From the NCBI GenBank assembly GCA_017470935.1, contig JAFUXG010000052.1, positions 1 through 64,000 of the forward strand: a DNA stretch of 64,000 nt. Direction: 5' to 3'. Made by a program: the position numbers and the translations under genes. Origin of the DNA: Lachnospiraceae bacterium. Its GTDB lineage: Bacteria > Bacillota > Clostridia > Lachnospirales > Lachnospiraceae. The notes below the pieces were generated by a model. It did no database searches. It was not told the DNA's origin and was given only the letters and a program-made list of their open reading frames with translations. Shown piece by piece: positions 57,410 through 64,000 of this stretch; position 1 is the stretch's first letter, and every line of letters begins with the position of its first letter.

Positions 57410-59809
57410 ATGATCGAACACAAAGAAGGACTTTACGCACTTCATACTAAGAACACAACCTATATGTTCAATGTGATGGACTCAGGACACCTTGAACATC
57501 TGTATTACGGTAGAAGGATCAAGGTGGATATGGAGAAGGATAATGGTGGGGCGCTGCCCTTTATGGAGAAGCATGCATTTCCTCCGGGAAATACAAATCA
57601 GTATGATGCAGAGCATGGAAGCTTTTCATTAGAGGATATGTGCCTTGAGATGTCCTCCTACGGCAAGGGGGATATAAGGGAGCCCTTTGTGGAGATAGTT
57701 CATGCAGATGGCAGTTATACATCTGATTTTCTGTTTGAGAAGGCAGAGGTAATTAAGGGAAAGAAGGAGTTTGCCACACTTCCGGGTTCTTATGGAGCTG
57801 ATGATGAGGTAGAGACATTTGAGGTAACACTTAGGGACAAGCAGTATGGACTTTGCCTTATCATGTCATATTATGTATATGAGAACTGTGATGTAATAAC
57901 AAGAAGTGCGAAGCTGATAAATGAAAGCGAACAGGCAGTTTCAATTAAGCGTCTTATGAGCATGTCCATGGATTTTGATACGCCGGAGTATGTATTCACC
58001 ACATTTAACGGTGCATGGGCGAGGGAGATGAAGCGGACAGATACATTGATGAAGGCTGGAAGACATGTCAATTCTTCATATACAGGAACTTCATCCAGCC
58101 GTGCCAATCCCTTTGTGATGCTATCCAAGGAAGCAACGTCGGAGGACTTTGGGGACTGTTATGGGTTTAATCTCATTTACAGCGGCAATCATTATGAGTG
58201 TGTGGAGGTTTCAGGTTATGGAAAGACAAGGATCGTCACAGGTATCAATCCGCAGTCGTTTTCATGGGAACTTTCTGTGGGGAAAGAGTTCGAGGCACCG
58301 GAGGCGGTGATGACATACTCACATCAGGGCTTTAACGGTATGAGCCAGCATATGCACCGGTTTGTAAGGGAGCATATTGTCCGTGGTTATTGGAAGGACA
58401 GGGTAAGACCTGTGCTGCTTAACAGCTGGGAGGCTGCCTACTTTGATATAAATGAGAGAAAGCTGCTTAACCTTGCCAAGGCGGGAAAGGATGCAGGTAT
58501 TGAGCTTTTTGTAATGGATGACGGCTGGTTTGGTGAGAGAAATGATGATTCACATTCCCTGGGAGACTGGGATGTGAATGAGAAGAAGCTGCCGAACGGA
58601 GTGGGAGGTCTTGCGTCTAAGATAAAGGAGCTTGGCATGGATTTCGGTATCTGGGTGGAGCCGGAGATGGTAAATGTCAATAGCAAGCTCTACGAGGAAC
58701 ATCCTGAATGGGTATTACAGATTCCTGACAAGCCCCATTCGGAAGGACGCAACCAGAGGATACTTGACCTTACAAGAACTGAGGTACAGGACTTTATAAT
58801 CGATAAGATGACAAAGGTGTTCAAGAGTGGTGATATCTCCTATGTGAAATGGGATATGAACCGTACATTTACCGATTATTATTCTGGTAATCTTGATGCC
58901 TCCCATCAGGGAGAGGTGGCGCACCGCTATGTGATGGGATTATACAGATGTATGGGAGAGCTTACAAAGCGTTTTCCGTCTATACTGTTTGAGGGATGTG
59001 CTGCAGGGGGCAACCGCTTTGACTTAGGCATTCTGTCATACTTCCCGCAGATATGGGCAAGCGATGATACGGATGCACTGTGCCGTGCGGAGATTCAGAC
59101 CAATTACAGCTATGGATATCCTATGTCCGTAGTGAGTGCTCATGTATCCTCATGTCCTAATCATCAGACACTTAGGACTACTCCGCTTGAGACAAGATTT
59201 CATGTGGCAAGCTTTGGAGTGTGCGGTTACGAGTGCAACTTCTGCGATATGAAGAAGGAGGAATTGACTGCGGTTAAAGTTCAGATCGAACTGTACAAGG
59301 AGTGGAGAGAGGTGCTGCAGAAGGGTAATTTCTACCGTGGCAGAACCTTTGCAGGCGGTCTTGAAAGCACAGGAAGTACCCTTGCCAAGAACAGCGGTAA
59401 TGTGACAGAGTGGACCTGTGTGTCAGAGGACGGTAAGAAGGCGGTGGGCTTTGTTATGCAGCGGCTTGTGGCTCCAAATACCCAGTATGAGTATTACAGG
59501 GCAAAGGGACTTGCTCCTGATAAGCGTTATCATTTCTACAACCGTTTTCTAAAATATAATGTTAAGAACTTTGGAGATCTGGTGAACACTGTGGCGCCTG
59601 TGCATATCAAGCAGGATTCACTGGCTCACAATCTGGTGGCCAGGTTCGTGAAGATGGACGGAGAGACTGAGGACTGTTATGCTTACGGTGATGCGCTTAT
59701 GTATTCAGGCGTTAAGTTAAAGCAGGCATTCGGCGGTACAGGCTACAGTGATGAGGTGAGGTATTATCAGGACTTCGGGTCTAGGATGTATTTCATGGAG
59801 GAAGATTGA
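57410..59809 (+). CDS. Alpha-galactosidase, GH36
   Basis: A 799-residue cytoplasmic enzyme. N-terminal beta-supersandwich (to about 320), TIM barrel (about 320-650), C-terminal beta domain. Barrel motifs: LNSWEAAYFDINE, FVMDDGWFGERNDD, VEPEMVN, the nucleophile Asp482 in YVKWDMNR and the acid/base Asp552 in WASDDTDA. This matches bacterial GH36 that release galactose from raffinose-type sugars or galactomannan. Start at 57410 follows GGGGAGG. A lipoprotein gene follows immediately. No transporter is adjacent. Confidence 0.94.
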   Translation: MIEHKEGLYALHTKNTTYMFNVMDSGHLEHLYYGRRIKVDMEKDNGGALPFMEKHAFPPGNTNQYDAEHGSFSLEDMCLEMSSYGKGDIREPFVEIVHADGSYTSDFLFEKAEVIKGKKEFATLPGSYGADDEVETFEVTLRDKQYGLCLIMSYYVYENCDVITRSAKLINESEQAVSIKRLMSMSMDFDTPEYVFTTFNGAWAREMKRTDTLMKAGRHVNSSYTGTSSSRANPFVMLSKEATSEDFGDCYGFNLIYSGNHYECVEVSGYGKTRIVTGINPQSFSWELSVGKEFEAPEAVMTYSHQGFNGMSQHMHRFVREHIVRGYWKDRVRPVLLNSWEAAYFDINERKLLNLAKAGKDAGIELFVMDDGWFGERNDDSHSLGDWDVNEKKLPNGVGGLASKIKELGMDFGIWVEPEMVNVNSKLYEEHPEWVLQIPDKPHSEGRNQRILDLTRTEVQDFIIDKMTKVFKSGDISYVKWDMNRTFTDYYSGNLDASHQGEVAHRYVMGLYRCMGELTKRFPSILFEGCAAGGNRFDLGILSYFPQIWASDDTDALCRAEIQTNYSYGYPMSVVSAHVSSCPNHQTLRTTPLETRFHVASFGVCGYECNFCDMKKEELTAVKVQIELYKEWREVLQKGNFYRGRTFAGGLESTGSTLAKNSGNVTEWTCVSEDGKKAVGFVMQRLVAPNTQYEYYRAKGLAPDKRYHFYNRFLKYNVKNFGDLVNTVAPVHIKQDSLAHNLVARFVKMDGETEDCYAYGDALMYSGVKLKQAFGGTGYSDEVRYYQDFGSRMYFMEED

Positions 59810-59811
59810 TT

Positions 59812-60375
59812 ATGCGAAGATTCTGTGTATTCCTCTTATCATGTATACTGGCTTGCATGTTAATGGCATGTGGACAGGAGCAGGAAATATCCGGAGAAAA
59901 TGATATTATAAGTAATAATGCTACAGATGAAAATGACATTGAAGATAATAGCGATAATAAAAAAGATGAAGAGAAAGAGGATTTCTTTGCTAAGGATCAT
60001 GGTAGTGTGGAATATATTGAAGTACATGAAACAGGCGGAGTGGATGGAATAAGCTGCTATCGGAGTCTTTATAAGTATGAAGGCAAAGATAATGACACTT
60101 ATGTATTAGTTTTTAGTGGTGGATATGGAAGTCGAATTTAGGGGAAGGTTGAGATAACCGAGGATGAATATCGAGAGTTGACGTCAATCGATTTTTCTCA
60201 ATATGTAACAGGTTCCGGTGAGGACAACACAGAAGAAGAATATAGTACAGATGAGATATATTATAACACAGAGATTTGCTATGATGATGGAATGGTGTGG
60301 GAAACAGACGAATATATAACACCTTTGTTTGATAAGATGTACGAAATATTTTATGATTATTATTATGATCATTAA
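59812..60375 (+). pseudogene. Lipoprotein gene with in-frame TAG
   Basis: Starts three bases after the GH36 stop with GGAGGA upstream. Signal peptide with lipobox LMACG, an acidic Asn/Asp/Glu spacer, and GSVEYIEVHETGGVDG. A TAG at 60139-60141 ends the frame after 109 codons, but the same frame continues sensibly (GKVEITEDEYRELTSIDFSQ) to a TAA at 60373. So a 187-residue lipoprotein has been cut by a single nonsense change, or the stop is read through. No family recognised. Confidence 0.75.
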
Positions 60376-60450
60376 TTTGAGTCTGTATTGACAATAGAAT
60401 AATGGTGAAAATGACCGCTTATGCATAAAATAGAATTATAATAAAAGACT

Positions 60451-60479
60451 GGCGGCAGGAGATTATCGTTCCTGCCGCC
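60451..60479. terminator. Bidirectional terminator
   Basis: GGCGGCAGGA pairs perfectly with TCCTGCCGCC. On the minus strand it is followed by AGTCTTTTATT, so it ends the sigma/anti-sigma transcript; on the plus strand it may end the GH36 transcript. Confidence 0.8.
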
Positions 60480-60522
60480 GGCTTCTTATATTGCATGGCT
60501 GCGTAAGGAATATAGCTGCTTC

Positions 60523-61881
60523 TTACTTGTCAAATGTAACCTCCGTATGGTAGGCACATTTTTCCAGAAGAATGTCTTTGAATAACTTACCGCCGTCTAC
60601 AGTCGGATCTGTAACGGAGTGTCCCTCTGTCCACCAGAACCCCTTGATGTTATCCATCCATTCAACATAATCCATAAGAAATATATCGACCTTGGATACA
60701 TCATGGTCGCCAATAGGGTGGGAATTGACCCATCCGTTACCGCTTTCCATCAAAAGACCGTCTGCATCCAGCATAACAGGGAAATAATCTACAGAATCAA
60801 TATCATCACTGTATGTGTCATACATGGTAATCTCAAAACGATCCTTGACGACCTTGGAAAATCCGATTCCCTTGTCATTCACATCATTTATTTCCACAAC
60901 CTGCATATCGTCTGTATTCTTCTTGACATTAAGAGTAAATGTCCACGGTCCTTCATGTGTATCTGACTGGCTTTCGTAAAAGTCAGGATGTGCAGCATCC
61001 CATTCCTTCATATATTCAATCCATTCCTCATCGGTCATGGTCTCTAACTCGTTGTTTTCATTAAAGTCTTCTGCCTTTGGCGGGTTGGCAAGGGCAGCAG
61101 AAAGCTTGTCGATTGAAAGCTCCAAAGAGAATTCATCGGGAATATCTATTTGCTCAAGATATTTTACATAAATGTCGTCAGTCATTTCATCATCAACTCC
61201 ACCATTTTCGTAAAATTCATTCAGCTTTTCCTGTGCTTTTGTGTCATCCACATTTTTTTCATTCAGGTCAAATCGGAGAATTCCCGCATAGGTGCGGTCA
61301 TCTATCTTACTGCCTTCAAGAGATACACAATCTCCCTGTTGTGTCTTGTTAAAGCTGTATTGCTCTGTCGTAAAGCATTGCCAGTCGCCCATAATTTCAG
61401 GCAGAGCGTCTTCTGATTTTAACTGCATGGTGACATATAATGCCTGATCGTTGCAGTAGATTTCCGAAAGGGTTACGGTCACTCCATCAACTGTTTTGGT
61501 GTAGGAAGAGAGTGTGTCTGCATCTGTGCCGTTTGATGAATCCAACTGATCTTCTATGTCGGGGTTGTCAAGTTTTGTGGCAACATCCGTAAAATTCCCC
61601 TTATATTCATAATCACCCTGCATGCGTTCGAATATATGTCCGATAAGCGGAAGCTTTGAGGCATTTGTCACAAGTATTGGATTTTTGACTAATACCGTAA
61701 CGGTGCAGGCGAGTACAGCGGCAGTGGCAAGCCCCCTTGCAGTCCATCTTCTTAACCGTTTTGAATTTTGCTCTTTCTTTAAAGTGATCAGGTTATCCTG
61801 GATCATTTTGTCTAATGAATCAGGAACTTGTATCTGATTAAATGCTTCCGTATTGTTTGGTGAATTATATACATCATTCAT
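60523..61881 (-). CDS. Anti-sigma factor-like DUF4179 protein
   Basis: A 452-residue membrane protein downstream of an ECF sigma gene. Residues 1-45 are cytoplasmic with VPDSLDKMIQDNLITLKKEQ, then one membrane helix (GLATAAVLACTVTVLV), then an outside region matching DUF4179 (NASKLPLIGHIFERM and TVDGVTVTLSEIYCNDQALY). It is thought to restrain the sigma factor. The outside domain holds an acidic stretch. Ends in HTEVTFDK. Confidence 0.82.
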   Translation of the reverse strand: MNDVYNSPNNTEAFNQIQVPDSLDKMIQDNLITLKKEQNSKRLRRWTARGLATAAVLACTVTVLVKNPILVTNASKLPLIGHIFERMQGDYEYKGNFTDVATKLDNPDIEDQLDSSNGTDADTLSSYTKTVDGVTVTLSEIYCNDQALYVTMQLKSEDALPEIMGDWQCFTTEQYSFNKTQQGDCVSLEGSKIDDRTYAGILRFDLNEKNVDDTKAQEKLNEFYENGGVDDEMTDDIYVKYLEQIDIPDEFSLELSIDKLSAALANPPKAEDFNENNELETMTDEEWIEYMKEWDAAHPDFYESQSDTHEGPWTFTLNVKKNTDDMQVVEINDVNDKGIGFSKVVKDRFEITMYDTYSDDIDSVDYFPVMLDADGLLMESGNGWVNSHPIGDHDVSKVDIFLMDYVEWMDNIKGFWWTEGHSVTDPTVDGGKLFKDILLEKCAYHTEVTFDK

Positions 61882-61935
61882 ATAGTATATCCTCCTTGTA
61901 TGGTTAATGTCCTTTTTTTGATGCGGGCAGTAGCT

Positions 61936-62454
61936 TTATGCGATTAAAATATTTCTCAATTCCTCCCTGGCTCTGCTTAAGTACGCCTTAACCGAGCCCT
62001 CCGGTATATTCATCACATAAGCAATTTCATTGATCTTTAAGTCATTAAAATATTTTAAAATTACGACATTCTTATGCTTTTCCGGCAGCAGGTCTATTGC
62101 CCGGTATAGATCTAATTGTTCCTCCCTGCTCACATTTTCTTCTGCGGCAGGAAATTCAAAGTCAGTAAACGGCTCGGTAAGAGTGTTCTTACGGTAGTAG
62201 TCGTTGATGGCGTTATATAGGATTTTCGTGATCCATGTCTTGAAATACTCAGGTGTTTTCAGTGAATGAATCGAGCGGAAGCCGTTTAACATGCAGTCGC
62301 TTACTGCATCCATGGCAGCATCCTCATTCTTCATGGCAGTGAATGCGGTGCGGTACAGGTAATCCTTGTATATCTCAAACAGCCTTCCGTATGCATCCAC
62401 ATTGCCGCGGATCGCTTTCTTTACAAGCTTGTTTGTTATGTCTGTCTGTTCCAA
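61936..62454 (-). CDS. ECF-type RNA polymerase sigma factor
   Basis: A 172-residue sigma factor. Region 2: LFEIYKDYLYRTAFTAMKNE, AAMDAVSDCMLNGFRS. Region 4: LPEKHKNVVILKYFNDLKIN, EIAYVMNIPEGSVKAYLSR. The best start is the TTG at 62454, preceded by GGAAGGAAG; the ATG at 62532 would add 26 residues before the conserved part. It is 54 bp upstream of the DUF4179 gene on the same strand. With the pair at 9000-10130 this window has two unrelated ECF systems. Confidence 0.9.
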   Translation of the reverse strand: MEQTDITNKLVKKAIRGNVDAYGRLFEIYKDYLYRTAFTAMKNEDAAMDAVSDCMLNGFRSIHSLKTPEYFKTWITKILYNAINDYYRKNTLTEPFTDFEFPAAEENVSREEQLDLYRAIDLLPEKHKNVVILKYFNDLKINEIAYVMNIPEGSVKAYLSRAREELRNILIA

Positions 62455-62656
62455 ATAGTCACTTCCTTCCGGCTTTGGCAGTATCCGGTGAACGGATATA
62501 CTGCATACCATAGTGTTGTGATAAGAATGCATTCTATCGTAAATGTTTTTTGTAACTTTGTAAATATGGCATTTAAAATGCTTTACATACAGTTAGACGT
62601 AAAACTTTATGAAAAGGTTACATGAAGATTATTAGAATGTAAATGGAAAATAGATA

Positions 62657-62686
62657 TTGACATATTATAAAAATAAATATTATCAT
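62657..62686 (+). promoter_or_regulatory. Promoter of the last gene
   Basis: TTGACA (62657-62662), 18-bp spacer, TATCAT (62681-62686), 50 bases before the ATG at 62737. Confidence 0.5.
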
Positions 62687-62736
62687 AGGAATAATAGTAT
62701 TGATCGGAATTAGATATGGTATGGAGAGGAAACAAT

Positions 62737-64000
62737 ATGAAAGTGAAAGTAAGTATGGTTGCAAAAGCTATTATACATGTATTGCTTGTATTGTTTGTAT
62801 GTATGACGGTTAGTGACAGTACGAACATGAACATGGCTTTTGCTAAGGCGACAGATCTTGATAAATATCATTATTCTGAAAAGTTTGATATGGTGGAAGA
62901 AATAGGCAACCTATTCAGGGATTATGATGATATGGTATGGGACAATGGAGTCATGATAACACCATCTGAGCGTACTCAGATTAAGGAATTATTTGATGAT
63001 AGATTTGAGAATGAAAGTGCTGTCACAACAGAGGATAAGATAAATGTTATATATAAAGCTATGACTGAACTTTTTGATTATGATGCTGATTATCAATCTA
63101 AGCTGCCACTATATAAAAGAACGTATGCTTCTCCTGCATTGATTTTGAAGCATGAAGGTAAGCTGTCAATAGATAGTGAATTTATATGCAGTATTATGCA
63201 ATGTTATATGGTTACGGTCGGGATAGATACGCTCCAGGTTGGCGATAAGAGAGAGGATAACGAATATAATATTATAGCATTTTATGATGAGGATGATAGC
63301 AAATGGAAATATTGTGATCCTTCAAAAACAATCAATGATGGTTTATCTAAACTGCCTATAGTTGAGTCAAATTTTGAAACGTTATATGAAGCATTTAGCG
63401 GCTATTATCAGCCGGGCTGCATTAATTTTGGAAATACATATTGGTCAGGGAATGTCAGAAGCATATATGTCGATAAAGCATCCTTTCTTGAATCTAACCT
63501 CCAATATATTCAATATATTCTGATATATAATGAGGAGTCCAAAAAGGTTATAATGACTGATATGAGAGGGAATCCGCTGGCGGGGCATTCCTATTTTAAC
63601 TCGAATGAAAAAACCGGAGAGAATGGTGAAGTGACCACAGGGTGGCTTACATGTACTTCCTACTATTCAGAATCTCAAGATCTTTTTCATAAAGCATATT
63701 GTCAGTTTGGAATACTGTTGCAGGGTTATGTGACATTAGATGGGAAAGAATATAATTTTAAATATGGCGGTGATGTGAAGTATCATCGTGTATGTTATAT
63801 GCCAAATGATTTTCTTGCCTGGGAGATATTAGAGCTTGTTGACAAGCCCAAGGAAGAAACGGATGCTATTGTGAAATCGAGAAACGATAAACTTACTAAT
63901 CTGGAAAGGGTAGCTGAAAAGATTCGTCAATCAGGCTACAGATATCCGCTTGATTACACAGATGAGGAACTTGAATATTTACAAAATGCTGCCAACGAGG
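62737..64000 (+). CDS. Secreted transglutaminase-like protein (incomplete)
   Basis: An open frame of 421 codons that runs off the window. ATG at 62737 is preceded by GGAGAGGA. Signal peptide: hydrophobic IIHVLLVLFVCMTVS, cleavage probably after AFAKA near residue 41. Residues about 110-200 recall a transglutaminase-like domain: a Cys in EFICSIMQCYMVTVGID and KWKYCDPSKTI, where the last Asp of the triad would stand; the usual HxW motif is not obvious (EYNIIAFYDED), so it may be inactive. The rest contains Tyr-rich beta repeats (NEESKKVIMTDMRGNPLAGH). Function unknown. Confidence 0.65.
   Translation, partial: MKVKVSMVAKAIIHVLLVLFVCMTVSDSTNMNMAFAKATDLDKYHYSEKFDMVEEIGNLFRDYDDMVWDNGVMITPSERTQIKELFDDRFENESAVTTEDKINVIYKAMTELFDYDADYQSKLPLYKRTYASPALILKHEGKLSIDSEFICSIMQCYMVTVGIDTLQVGDKREDNEYNIIAFYDEDDSKWKYCDPSKTINDGLSKLPIVESNFETLYEAFSGYYQPGCINFGNTYWSGNVRSIYVDKASFLESNLQYIQYILIYNEESKKVIMTDMRGNPLAGHSYFNSNEKTGENGEVTTGWLTCTSYYSESQDLFHKAYCQFGILLQGYVTLDGKEYNFKYGGDVKYHRVCYMPNDFLAWEILELVDKPKEETDAIVKSRNDKLTNLERVAEKIRQSGYRYPLDYTDEELEYLQNAANE

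Overview
The window is an AT-rich chromosomal segment from a low-GC Gram-positive anaerobe, most likely a gut or rumen Lachnospiraceae (Clostridia). Grounds: strong AGGAGG-type ribosome binding sites, TTG starts, a GPH sugar transporter beside GH2 and GH36 glycosidases, a large Gram-positive surface adhesin, EFR1 flavodoxin-ferredoxin, DUF1848, YczE, RhuM, and a Tn4451-like element with tnpV, tnpW and a large serine recombinase. I saw no rRNA, tRNA or CRISPR array. Genus cannot be fixed from sequence alone.

Layout. 1-5.4 kb: accessory patch with a decayed tyrosine recombinase copy (about 30-425), an EFR1 protein, an Rpn-type nuclease, a promoter-to-terminator structured RNA candidate (2715-2844), an intact tyrosine recombinase, and a BrnT/BrnA toxin-antitoxin pair bracketed by 225-bp direct repeats. 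5.5-8.9 kb: DUF1848 protein and an ABC-F ATPase diverging from a repeat-rich gap. 9.0-18.6 kb: ECF sigma factor, putative anti-sigma factor, and an ABC export system (two lipoprotein adaptors, FtsX-type permease, two ATPases). 18.7-24.2 kb: TetR regulator, GH2 beta-galactosidase and GPH transporter, with a DUF559 nuclease gene in its own terminal-inverted-repeat element between the last two. The TetR promoter lies between two matched palindromes. 24.6-31.1 kb: 1,666-residue surface protein and a CotH-like protein. 31.7-33.7 kb: rtcB and prfH, an RNA repair and ribosome rescue pair. 33.9-42.1 kb: HAD, YczE, GNAT, ABM, RhuM, YjbR and unknown genes.

42.38-50.11 kb is a 7.7-kb Tn4451-family element inserted into an XRE-type regulator gene. 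Both host halves remain (42262-42384 and 50112-50807) and rejoin in frame as a 272-residue protein. The element has 21-bp imperfect terminal inverted repeats, a GGA duplication, tnpV, tnpW, tnpX, a PIN-domain toxin pair, a PadR/HAAS pair, a three-gene cargo of unknown function, and a non-coding block (47.4-48.1 kb) with two interleaved families of about 9-bp repeats, nested hairpins and TGTGCCA half-sites.

50.8-57.4 kb is a decaying accessory zone: nitroreductase and methyltransferase remnants, a VapC-like gene with an internal stop, a retropepsin-like protease pair, a NUDIX protein, unknown small proteins, an epimerase and a second PIN toxin pair. 57.4-60.4 kb: GH36 alpha-galactosidase and a lipoprotein gene interrupted by an amber codon. 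60.5-62.5 kb: a second ECF sigma/anti-sigma pair on the minus strand. The last gene (62737 onward, secreted transglutaminase-like) runs off the window.

The main points for a second look are the Tn4451-like element with its repeat array and unknown cargo, the DUF559 element whose ends conserve hairpins with different sequences, the paired TetR operators, the structured RNA at 2.7 kb, and the TTATGTAAAC repeats shared by the rtcB-prfH gap and the DUF1848/ABC-F gap.
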